The translations under genes were made by a program, and so were the position numbers. From positions 1-5,511 of the forward strand of contig JABMQG010000416.1 in the NCBI GenBank assembly GCA_013203365.1: a stretch of DNA of 5,511 bases, in the 5' to 3' direction. The stretch comes from Planctomycetota bacterium. GTDB lineage: Bacteria > Planctomycetota > Phycisphaerae > SM23-33 > FEN-1343. Numbering within the stretch: the first letter of the stretch is position 1; each line of letters begins with the position of its first letter. Below the pieces are notes generated by a model, which was given only the letters and a program-made list of their open reading frames with translations, ran no database searches and was not told the origin of the DNA. Shown piece after piece: positions 1-5,190 of the stretch.

Positions 1-302
1 AAGGTGATGCGACGTTCCGAGGGTTTCGCCGAGACGTAGGTAGACTCGCCGGGGAAGTGCTTGTCGAGATAATCTTCAATGATGTCGAGTGTGCCTTGGT
101 CCTGCTCCACGATTTGACGCAGCACCGTTAGGACGTTGCCAGCGTAATCCTCGTCATTCCAGGAGAGGCTACGAATAAGGCGGGAATGGCGGCTGATTAT
201 TTCCGACGCACCCGTCAGGAGCCCGAGTTCTTCCCAGTTACCAGCGTTGAATCCATCAACGATGCGTGCTCTAAGCTGGATTAGGCGCTCACCGACAGCC
301 AT
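1..302 (-). CDS. N-terminal part of unknown protein, cut by left window edge
   Basis: An open reading frame of 100 codons runs from an ATG at 302 to the window edge without a stop, so the C-terminus is missing. The product begins MAVGERLIQLRARI. It looks mostly helical and acidic, with the segments RLIRSLSWNDEDYAGN (about 41-56) and TLDIIEDYLDKHFPGE (about 71-86), followed by a Ser/Pro/Arg linker (SAKPSERRIT). From memory, segments like 'RLLRSL.W.D.DY...VL' followed by 'IIEDYI' occur at the N-terminus of proteins that end in a nucleoside deoxyribosyltransferase-like or TIR-like domain, some in defence contexts; this link is weak and the C-terminal domain is not visible. A GTG at 308 is 9 nt from a GGAG (318-321) and is an alternative start, since that GGAG is 15 nt from the ATG. 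Codons CTA, AGA and ATA occur more freely than in the housekeeping genes to the right. That the frame codes is likely; its function is unknown. Confidence 0.65.
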   Translation of the reverse strand, partial: MAVGERLIQLRARIVDGFNAGNWEELGLLTGASEIISRHSRLIRSLSWNDEDYAGNVLTVLRQIVEQDQGTLDIIEDYLDKHFPGESTYVSAKPSERRIT

Positions 303-367
303 GTCCACGACAGGTTTCTCCAGCGTGCCTAACAATAATGAGATTGACCCGCATAAGATACGGAGCC

Positions 368-397
368 TTATTAGTGTTATTACACCTTGATCACCAA
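368..397 (-). promoter_or_regulatory. Weak sigma70-like promoter candidate for the left-edge gene
   Basis: On the minus strand TTGGTG (392-397) is separated by 18 nt from TAATAA (368-373), about 65 nt upstream of the ATG at 302. Between the boxes lies a small dyad with half-sites GTGT (374-377) and ACAC (382-385). Both boxes deviate from consensus and the surrounding DNA is A/T-rich, so this may be a chance match. Confidence 0.25.
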
Positions 398-571
398 TAC
401 CTTGCAAGCCGAAACTCGATTCGCTGCTTGAAGGTTTCTTTCGGACCCCACCGCCATTTCTAACTTTCGCCGGGTATATAAGAAGTAGACGAGCATCATT
501 TCATCGAAGAACCCGCCATACAGTGAGCCGGTCGCCACCCCCGAAAAGCGAAGGTCGTTGTGGGCACATTT

Positions 572-604
572 GCAAGGATTCCGCAAGGAGGAAGCTGGGA
601 GGAA
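572..604. repeat. Three imperfect 11-bp tandem units
   Basis: Three consecutive 11-mers are related: GCAAGGATTCC (572-582), GCAAGGAGGAA (583-593) and GCTGGGAGGAA (594-604). Units 1 and 2 share GCAAGGA and units 2 and 3 share GGAGGAA, each at an 11-bp spacing. The array is short and purine-rich, and the first unit's GGATTCC also pairs with GGAATCC just after the array. It could be a degenerate tandem duplication or chance; no function is assigned. Confidence 0.4.
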
Positions 605-686
605 TCCGGGGACTGAGCATTAAATCAGCATTGACGTATCCCGAATGCCCCCTGGGGCGACGCCTCATTCTGTTAGGGCTCTACGT

Positions 687-1940
687 TTATCTTGTTAACA
701 GGCCCAGGAGTATCTCGGCGGCCTTGCCGGGCTCGTTGGCGACAATTGCGGCGGCGGCGGCGCGAAGGGCTGCCGACTGGCGAGGCGTGAAGGCGGCTGG
801 GGCGTGAGGGTCGAAATCGGCTAGGCCTAATTTGGCGAGAATCGCCCGGCGCAATTGGGGCAGACCGCTGTCGGCGGTGGCGGAAACGGCCAGGGCGTTT
901 GGCAGCGGCGCCATGGCGCCTGGCGGCGGAGCCGACAGGTCGGACTTGTTGGCGACAACGATAACGTTCGATCGGCAGGTGAGGCGCTGCCAATTGGGGT
1001 CGTCAGCGGGCGGGGCGGCGGCATCGAAGACGGCTAGGACCAGTTCGGCCTCGTCGATCTTTCCCCAGGCCCTTCGCACGGCCTCGGCGTCGATGGGATC
1101 GGCCGGCGACCAAAGCCCGGCGGTGTCGGTCAGCCAGGCGGCCCATCCGTCGACGTCTGCTAACTCGCGCACCCAATCGCGTGTCGTGCCCGGCACATTG
1201 GTTACGATACAGGCATCGCGGCCAAGCAGGGCATTTGCCAATGAGCTTTTCCCCGCGTTCGGCGGCCCGGCCAGCACCACCTCCGGCGGCGATACGAGCC
1301 GATCCATCGCACTTAGCCTATCGGCGGCTGCGTGAAGCCTGCTAACCAGTGAAAGCCTCCTAACGCTCGCCGAAACGCCGTCGGCTTGGCAGCGTCCCGG
1401 CTGGAGTTCCGACAGTGCCGCCGCGGCCAGGTCACTTAGCCCGGCGTCCCACTGCCTGGTGAGGATAGACACGGCCAGGCGCGTGCGGGCTATCGGCAGG
1501 GCCTTCAGAAGTTCGCGCCCGATTGCGGGATTGTTTTTGTTGCTGCCCTCTGCCGTCAGTGGCCAGACGTCGAATCGGCCGGCCAGGTCAGGGTCGTCGG
1601 CGACTATGGTGGCCCCGGCCTCGGCGAGCAGTTTCAGCACCCGCTGGGTTATCCGCGGCCCGCCGTGGATGTTGATCTCGGCGACCGTCTCGCCAGGCCG
1701 ACCTTCCAGCGGACGGACGGTAACGATCGCCTCGTCCAGGCGTTCATTCCCGTCCATGACGTGTCCGAGCCTTAGAGCAGTCGGCGATTGACCGGCCAAC
1801 TCCGGCCCGCATCTTCGGTGAGGCGAGTCGAACACGCGGTCAAGGATATTGGCGGCTTCAGCCCCTGCCAGCAGCACCACGGCGATACCCCCTGCCCCGC
1901 CTGGTGTATGCAACATGGCGACCGTTGGCAATGGGTTCAT
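687..1940 (-). CDS. MnmE/TrmE-like GTPase, divergent and C-terminally shortened
   Basis: The 417-residue product has the MnmE layout: an N-terminal TrmE-type domain (about 1-115, with TPGGAGGIAV at 12-21 and the equivalent of the 'GE..EI..HGG' motif as GETVAEINIHGG at 83-94), a helical region, and an inserted G domain (about 218-372). G motifs are GPPNAGKSS (225-233), GTTRD (251-255), DTAG (272-275), NKSD (331-334) and SAT (353-355). Asn228, in the position of the K+-coordinating Asn of MnmE, is kept. True MnmE pairs with MnmG to place carboxymethylaminomethyl groups on wobble U34 of certain tRNAs. This protein departs from the family: it ends at EILLGLLTR with no C-terminal Cys-Ile-Gly-Lys motif, and the conserved 'PGEF..RAF.N.K.DL..AEA' stretch after the N-domain is replaced. 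It is also shorter than the usual ~450 residues. The start is chosen because residues 6-20 align with the normal MnmE N-terminus; a GAGG lies about 10 nt upstream. It sits 15 nt after coaX and is probably the last gene of the operon. The fold is secure; tRNA modification activity is uncertain. Confidence 0.88.
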   Translation of the reverse strand: MNPLPTVAMLHTPGGAGGIAVVLLAGAEAANILDRVFDSPHRRCGPELAGQSPTALRLGHVMDGNERLDEAIVTVRPLEGRPGETVAEINIHGGPRITQRVLKLLAEAGATIVADDPDLAGRFDVWPLTAEGSNKNNPAIGRELLKALPIARTRLAVSILTRQWDAGLSDLAAAALSELQPGRCQADGVSASVRRLSLVSRLHAAADRLSAMDRLVSPPEVVLAGPPNAGKSSLANALLGRDACIVTNVPGTTRDWVRELADVDGWAAWLTDTAGLWSPADPIDAEAVRRAWGKIDEAELVLAVFDAAAPPADDPNWQRLTCRSNVIVVANKSDLSAPPPGAMAPLPNALAVSATADSGLPQLRRAILAKLGLADFDPHAPAAFTPRQSAALRAAAAAIVANEPGKAAEILLGLLTR

Positions 1941-1955
1941 CCTCCGCCTGCCTCG

Positions 1956-2735
1956 TCAGTCAGTCGGCAGCAGCGACTGATAGAATGCCAGCGATATGCC
2001 CATCAGGCACAAATCAGGCACTATGGCCTGGACGAGTTCACCGTCTCGGCCGAACAACTCGGCATCGCCGCCGGTGGTGATTACCAGCGGCCATTTACAA
2101 AGTTCCGTGGCATAGGCCTCCACAATTGCCCGCACGGCGCCCCGCACTCCGTAGACGATACCGCCGACGATCGCCTCGGTCGTGTTTCGCCCGAAGACCC
2201 AGTCTGGCTGGACCGGTTCGACCTCCGGCAGTTGCGCAGTGCCGCGATGAAGCGCTACCGCCTGCATCTTCATGCCGGGCAGAATCGCCCCGCCGATAAA
2301 CTTTCCGCCGTCATCGACGCAATCGACGGTGACGGCCGTGCCAAGGTCCACTACAACGCAGGCCTGCTGGAGCCGGGCATAAGCCGCGGCCGCACAGCAA
2401 AGCCGATCGGTACCGATCTTGACCTGTTCATCCAGCGAGGTCTGAATGGGCAGGGGAATATCCTCGCCGACCACAGAGACCGGCTCTTCCAATACGGTCA
2501 TTGCAGCGGCCTTGAGGGCATCCAGGGCCGGCTGGTTGACACTGGCGGCGACCAAGCGTCTCGGGCGGTCCATGACCTCCCACATTTCGACCAGGGCCTG
2601 ATTCAAACCGCTCAGGTCCACCGTCGCCAGCTTCCGTGAGACGTAGACCTGATCGCCCCGGACGGCCCCGAGCGTGACGTGGGTGTTCCCGACGTCCGCA
2701 GCCAGGACGTACGCCAATCTCGGTTCGACAGCCAT
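1956..2735 (-). CDS. coaX: Type III pantothenate kinase
   Basis: The 259-residue product phosphorylates pantothenate with ATP, the first committed step of coenzyme A synthesis, in the cytoplasm. It belongs to the ASKHA fold (acetate kinase/Hsp70/actin-like). Visible motifs are DVGNTH (14-19, phosphate-binding loop), GTDR (108-111, pantothenate site), DLGTAVT (130-136, catalytic and phosphate-2 region), GGAILPG (148-154), FGRNTTEAIVGG (181-192) and TTGGDAE (220-226). Length is typical of CoaX (about 250-260). Type III enzymes need a monovalent cation and resist feedback by CoA; this is family knowledge. The frame is open to an ATG at 2774 that overlaps the end of obg, but the ATG at 2735 is preferred because AAGGAGGA lies 7 nt upstream and the protein then begins MAVEPRLAYVLAADVGNT, close to the family start. 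It lies 35 nt after obg and 15 nt before the mnmE-like gene, so it is probably co-transcribed with both. Confidence 0.95.
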   Translation of the reverse strand: MAVEPRLAYVLAADVGNTHVTLGAVRGDQVYVSRKLATVDLSGLNQALVEMWEVMDRPRRLVAASVNQPALDALKAAAMTVLEEPVSVVGEDIPLPIQTSLDEQVKIGTDRLCCAAAAYARLQQACVVVDLGTAVTVDCVDDGGKFIGGAILPGMKMQAVALHRGTAQLPEVEPVQPDWVFGRNTTEAIVGGIVYGVRGAVRAIVEAYATELCKWPLVITTGGDAELFGRDGELVQAIVPDLCLMGISLAFYQSLLPTD

Positions 2736-2742
2736 GGAACGA

Positions 2743-2750
2743 TCCTCCTT
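2743..2750 (-). promoter_or_regulatory. Strong Shine-Dalgarno site for coaX
   Basis: AAGGAGGA on the minus strand, 7 nt before the ATG at 2735, is the best ribosome binding site in the window. It decides the start of coaX against the longer frame beginning at 2774. Confidence 0.88.
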
Positions 2751-2770
2751 GCTTGTAGCGGCCGGCCAGG

Positions 2771-3799
2771 TCAACAGCCGGGGCTGTCCGCGTTTGTTTT
2801 CTGTTGCTCGTCAGGTAGTTCCTGCAAGGTCGACCAGATTCGCTCGGTGAGCTCGGTTAGGCCCTTTCCGGTCACACCGGAGATGGCCAGCACCTCCGAA
2901 TCGGTCTGTCGACGAAAGCGCCTGAGGGTCTGCTCGGCCCCAGTAAGGTCCATCTTATTGGCCACAACCAGTTCCCGCTTGGCGGCCAGGACGGGCGAAA
3001 ACTTCGCCAACTCGTTGCGTATAGTGCGATAATCTTCAATCGGATCGCCTACCAGCGGGGCGATATCCACCACGTGCACCACGAGGCGGGTTCGCTCGAT
3101 GTGCCTGAGGAACGTATCGCCCAGGCCGGCGCCGCTGTGGGCGCCTTCGATCAGGCCGGGGATATCCGCCATCACTAGCCGGCGAAAACCCGACAGCTCG
3201 ACTATGCCCAACTGCGGCTGAAGCGTGGTAAACGGGTAGTCTGCAATCTTAGGGTGGGCGGCTGACAGCCGGCTCAAGATCGTGCTCTTACCGGCGTTGG
3301 GCTTGCCTACCAGTCCCACGTCGGCGATGAGCTTCAGTTCCAGCCGAATGTTTCGGATTTGCGGCTCCTGGCCGAATTCGAACTGCCGCGGGGCCTGGTT
3401 GGTGGCGCTCTTGAAGAAGGCGTTGCCCCGGCCTCCCTTGCCTCCGCGTGCCAGACATATGCACTCGCCCGGCGCGACGAGGTCCTTCAGTGCAATACCC
3501 AGGTCCTGGTCGTAAACAATGGTGCCAGGCGGGACGAGAATGGTCTTGTCAGGCGCATTTTTCCCGTGCCGGTCGGTGCCCTTGCCAGGTTCGCCGCTGG
3601 CGGCCTTCCAATGGCGTTTGCCAGCCAGGTCCAGCAGTGTGTTGAGTTGCTCATCGACTTGGCAGTATATGCTGCCGCCGTTACCGCCATCGCCGCCGTT
3701 GGGTCCGCCGCGTGGTATGAATTTTTCGCGTCGGAACGACACGCATCCGTCGCCGCCCCTGCCGCCGGAGACCCAGATTTCAACCTCGTCCAGAAACAT
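2771..3799 (-). CDS. obg: Obg/CgtA GTPase, ribosome assembly factor
   Basis: The 342-residue product is an Obg-family GTPase that binds the 50S subunit during late assembly and links GTP/ppGpp status to growth. The Gly-rich Obg fold spans about 1-157 (VSGGRGGDGCVSFRREKF at 10-27, then GGPNGGDGGNGG at 31-42, and GGKGGRGNAFF at 119-129). The G domain follows: GKPNAGKST (165-173, G1), YPFTT (188-192, switch I), DIPGLIEGA (212-220, G3), NKMD (281-284, G4) and ISGV (306-309, G5, where Ala is more usual than Gly). There is no OCT domain and the C-terminal tail is short and polar. The start is set at 3799 because MFLDEVEIWV matches the family's N-terminus; the ATG at 3838 would add 13 residues encoded inside a terminator hairpin. 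The ribosome binding site is weak (AGGG, 8 nt upstream). A terminator lies just upstream, between this gene and rpmA, and no clear separate promoter was found. Confidence 0.96.
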   Translation of the reverse strand: MFLDEVEIWVSGGRGGDGCVSFRREKFIPRGGPNGGDGGNGGSIYCQVDEQLNTLLDLAGKRHWKAASGEPGKGTDRHGKNAPDKTILVPPGTIVYDQDLGIALKDLVAPGECICLARGGKGGRGNAFFKSATNQAPRQFEFGQEPQIRNIRLELKLIADVGLVGKPNAGKSTILSRLSAAHPKIADYPFTTLQPQLGIVELSGFRRLVMADIPGLIEGAHSGAGLGDTFLRHIERTRLVVHVVDIAPLVGDPIEDYRTIRNELAKFSPVLAAKRELVVANKMDLTGAEQTLRRFRRQTDSEVLAISGVTGKGLTELTERIWSTLQELPDEQQKTNADSPGC

Positions 3800-3810
3800 A
3801 GCCGGCGCCC

Positions 3811-3841
3811 TAAAAAATAAGGGATGGCCAACGACCATCCC
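3811..3841 (-). terminator. Intrinsic terminator between rpmA and obg
   Basis: On the minus strand a 21-nt hairpin (3821-3841) has a 9-bp stem, GGGATGGTC pairing with GGCCATCCC with one G-U pair, around a GTT loop. It is followed at once by TTATTTTTTA (3820-3811). This is the classic rho-independent form. It lies 60-90 nt after the rpmA stop and ends 11 nt before the obg start, so it should stop part or all of the rpmA transcript and limit read-through into obg. Confidence 0.82.
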
Positions 3842-3900
3842 ACGTTTGCCGAACGGGCATCCGGCCTGCGGCCGCGTCAGATAACGCGTGCCGGCCGGGC

Positions 3901-4137
3901 CTATTCCACGACATCGACGAATCGGCCGCGAAATCGCACCAATCCATCGCGCAAGGCAAAGAGCGTGAAGTCACGGCCCTGCCCAACGTTGAGACCCGCC
4001 TTCAACGGCGTGCCGCACTGGCGAACGATGATTCCGCCGGTCCGAACGGTCTGGCCGCCATAAGCCTTCACGCCGCGATACTTAGGGTTGGAATCGCGCC
4101 CGTTGCGTGATGAACCTTGTCCCTTTTTATGTGCCAT
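3901..4137 (-). CDS. rpmA: 50S ribosomal protein bL27
   Basis: The 78-residue product is bL27, a large-subunit protein whose N-terminal tail reaches the peptidyl transferase centre. It begins [16 protein letters not shown] and contains the core [19 protein letters not shown] (about 34-52) and [16 protein letters not shown] (about 54-69). The N-terminus is the direct, non-cleaved type. The C-terminus is a few residues shorter than in E. coli L27 because the usual Lys/Asn-rich stretch near the end is missing. AAGGTGG (4141-4147) serves as ribosome binding site. L21 (rplU), the usual upstream partner, is absent: the gene upstream encodes an exported protein and rpmA has its own promoter. Downstream are a terminator and then obg, a common rpmA neighbour. 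Confidence 0.97.
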   Translation of the reverse strand: MAHKKGQGSSRNGRDSNPKYRGVKAYGGQTVRTGGIIVRQCGTPLKAGLNVGQGRDFTLFALRDGLVRFRGRFVDVVE

Positions 4138-4152
4138 GAACCACCTTCACTT

Positions 4153-4192
4153 CCAGCGGCCTCCAGCGACGGGCCGGCGGCTGGTTTTTTTT
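4153..4192. promoter_or_regulatory. GC-rich hairpin with T8 tract in the rpmA leader
   Basis: On the plus strand CCAGC occurs twice (4153-4157 and 4163-4167) and GCTGG once (4180-4184), followed by eight T (4185-4192). On the plus strand this resembles an intrinsic terminator that would stop transcription entering rpmA in the antisense direction. On the minus strand, in the rpmA mRNA leader, one CCAGC can pair with either of two GCTGG copies, the second lying only 5 nt from the ribosome binding site. No plus-strand gene ends here, so a leader role is at least as likely as termination. Confidence 0.4.
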
Positions 4193-4230
4193 GGTTTTCA
4201 ATTTTAAGTTTCAAACTCTACAAGGGCCGT

Positions 4231-4259
4231 ATTCTAGACGACCCGGCAGGTATTGTCAA
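4231..4259 (-). promoter_or_regulatory. Sigma70-type promoter of rpmA
   Basis: On the minus strand a perfect TTGACA (-35, 4254-4259) is followed after exactly 17 nt by TAGAAT (-10, 4231-4236). Transcription would start near 4221-4226, giving an untranslated leader of about 85 nt before the rpmA ATG at 4137. The leader also has an 11-bp odd palindrome, AGTTT-C-AAACT (4207-4217), and an A-rich tract. Confidence 0.82.
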
Positions 4260-4308
4260 TTCCCCATCTTCACATCTTCCGTCCGACCGCAGGGGCTACC
4301 CGGAGAAG

Positions 4309-4348
4309 CCGGCACGAGCCATCTGCAATCGCCCGTCAAGCGTGCCGG
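4309..4348. repeat. 8-bp perfect inverted repeat after the exported-protein gene
   Basis: CCGGCACG (4309-4316) and CGTGCCGG (4341-4348) are perfect inverted copies separated by 24 nt. They lie between the stop of the exported-protein gene and the -35 box of rpmA. In RNA this would form an 8-bp stem with a large loop; there is no following U-run, so it is not a standard intrinsic terminator. Together with a small GGCC-GTGT-GGCC hairpin (4372-4383) directly after the stop codon, it may mark the end of the upstream transcript. Confidence 0.4.
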
Positions 4349-4383
4349 TCGGCCCGCCCAGGCAATCTAATGGCCGTGTGGCC

Positions 4384-5049
4384 TCATCGCATAATCCATT
4401 GGCGTGAATGGACTATCGCCGGCGTAGCGAACCGAGCGGCGGCCTCACTTGGCAGCTTATAAGACAAATGCAGCGTCCTTCGCAGGACGATATTGTTGTC
4501 CAGAATCAACGTTTCCCTTCCCTCCACGTCCGCACGCGAGACCATCACCTTTCTCGGCAGGCTGATCTTAATCGTCTCGCCGCTCAATCCGCCGATGAAC
4601 AAGTCGAAGGCCCGAGCCGCCGGGTCGAAATCTCTAAAAATCGCCACGCCGTCCTTTGCGTACTCTTGCCCCTGAAGCAGCGCGCCCGTCATCCCTGAGA
4701 CAACCTGCAACAGCGGGTTGTTGTGCCTTCCCTGAATCTCCTCAAACACCGACGGCCAAGCCCCTTCCCCGCCATGGACGATCTGCCCGGTGTCGGTGTA
4801 CAGCGTAAAGTCCGGCACGAACGTACGATCGGACCCCGTGTTGTTGGTCACCGTGTACAGCACGTACCAGTACGTCTGTATCTCCTCAATGCCAGGAACC
4901 CTCACCTGAATCGGTTGAGGCGCCTTGAAGGTGAATTCAAACTGCCAGTCGGTTGGCACGGCCTTTGGCTGAGGCGCAGAGACGGCCGAGCCGACCGTAA
5001 GCGTAACAGCCACGATCGCCAAAACAGCGATAGAAACGGTCCACTTCAT
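4384..5049 (-). CDS. Exported protein of unknown function, Phycisphaerae-like
   Basis: The 221-residue product has a classic signal peptide: MKWTV followed by a hydrophobic stretch to about residue 19. Cleavage is more likely after GSA (20-22) than after VSA (23-25), because the latter would leave Pro at +1. There is no lipobox. The mature part is rich in aromatic and beta-forming residues, for example WQFEFTFKAPQPIQV (35-49), YWYVLYTVTNNTGSDR (60-75) and FTLYTDTG (81-88), suggesting an immunoglobulin-like beta-sandwich; 'VTNNTG.D..F.P.F' is the kind of motif seen in such domains. No catalytic motif, transmembrane anchor or repeat is visible. I recall similar single-domain exported proteins in planctomycete genomes but cannot name a family. 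AGGAG (5057-5061) lies 7 nt before the ATG. The gene has its own promoter and is followed by the separate rpmA promoter, so it is probably monocistronic. Confidence 0.85.
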   Translation of the reverse strand: MKWTVSIAVLAIVAVTLTVGSAVSAPQPKAVPTDWQFEFTFKAPQPIQVRVPGIEEIQTYWYVLYTVTNNTGSDRTFVPDFTLYTDTGQIVHGGEGAWPSVFEEIQGRHNNPLLQVVSGMTGALLQGQEYAKDGVAIFRDFDPAARAFDLFIGGLSGETIKISLPRKVMVSRADVEGRETLILDNNIVLRRTLHLSYKLPSEAAARFATPAIVHSRQWIMR

Positions 5050-5087
5050 TAGCGCTCTCCTGCACGCCGAACAACCACGGTCTTCAT
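5049..5087 (-). other. Possible 12-codon leader peptide
   Basis: A short frame, MKTVVVRRAGER, starts at an ATG at 5087 and its TAA shares one base with the ATG of the exported-protein gene (TAATG). The ATG falls about 7 nt after the -10 box, at or next to the predicted transcription start, so it would have to be translated leaderless. The overlapping stop/start would allow translational coupling. Frames of this length arise easily by chance. Confidence 0.2.
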
Positions 5088-5097
5088 GGCCATGAAG
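5082..5097. promoter_or_regulatory. 16-bp perfect palindrome, candidate operator
   Basis: CTTCATGGCCATGAAG is a perfect 16-bp palindrome centred between 5089 and 5090. It overlaps the first bases of the -10 box (5095-5100) and the predicted start point near 5087 of the exported-protein gene. This is the position in which a dimeric repressor would block transcription. No regulator gene is visible in the window. Confidence 0.5.
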
Positions 5098-5123
5098 TTA
5101 CGCCATCGGCGTGGGGCTGTCAA
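5095..5123 (-). promoter_or_regulatory. Sigma70-type promoter of the exported-protein gene
   Basis: On the minus strand TTGACA (5118-5123) is followed after exactly 17 nt by TAACTT (5095-5100). The predicted start is near 5087, about 38 nt before the ATG at 5049. The -35 is perfect and the -10 fair; the 17-nt spacing is the same as in the rpmA promoter. Confidence 0.72.
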
Positions 5124-5176
5124 CACCCCTGGTCGCAATGTTGTGGTTGCCGGGGGATTTACGAGACGCATTTCGA

Positions 5177-5182
5177 TATACT
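5177..5182 (+). promoter_or_regulatory. Possible -10 box for the right-edge gene
   Basis: TATACT (5177-5182) is a good -10 match about 84 nt before the ATG at 5266. No convincing -35 lies 16-18 nt upstream (the bases there are G-rich), so this promoter would be weak or activator-dependent. The start would be near 5188-5190. Confidence 0.3.
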
Positions 5183-5190
5183 GTGGCGGC

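Larger units (their letters stand above)
303..686. other. Intergenic stretch without a convincing gene
   Basis: About 380 bases separate the left-edge gene from the end of the mnmE-like gene. A 68-codon minus-strand frame (380-586) and part of a 94-codon plus-strand frame (523-807) lie here, but neither looks like a known protein and neither has a good ribosome binding site, so I do not call them. The stretch contains a three-unit imperfect 11-bp repeat (572-604), a 7-bp inverted repeat GGATTCC/GGAATCC (576-582 and 601-607), a tight GCCC/GGGC hairpin (647-658) without a U-tract, and a weak promoter-like pair for the left-edge gene near 368-397. Base composition is visibly more A/T-rich on its left side than the genes to the right. 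No tRNA or other structured RNA was recognised. Confidence 0.5.

Noticed and set aside
380..586. Minus-strand open frame of 68 codons
   Set aside because: No ribosome binding site and no recognisable family; it would overlap the candidate promoter of the left-edge gene. A real small protein cannot be fully excluded.
832..1335. Plus-strand open frame of 167 codons opposite the mnmE-like gene
   Set aside because: Antisense to the G domain of the MnmE-like protein, Ser/Ala/Arg-rich with low-complexity character, and without a ribosome binding site.
1788..2639. Plus-strand open frame of 283 codons opposite coaX
   Set aside because: It is the antisense shadow of coaX, whose motifs and ribosome binding site are clear. 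The frame stays open because of codon bias; its translation is His/Arg/Gln-rich and shows no domain.
2736..2774. Extended N-terminus of coaX from the ATG at 2774
   Set aside because: It would add 13 residues not seen in the family and overlap the obg stop, while the ATG at 2735 has an AAGGAGGA at ideal distance.
3800..3838. Extended N-terminus of obg from the ATG at 3838
   Set aside because: The added residues are encoded by the terminator hairpin and T-tract, and MFLDEVEIWV at 3799 matches the usual Obg start.
4260..4383. Possible tRNA or riboswitch in the gap before the rpmA promoter
   Set aside because: Apart from the 8-bp inverted repeat and a 4-bp hairpin, no cloverleaf arms, T-loop consensus or known aptamer core could be found on either strand.
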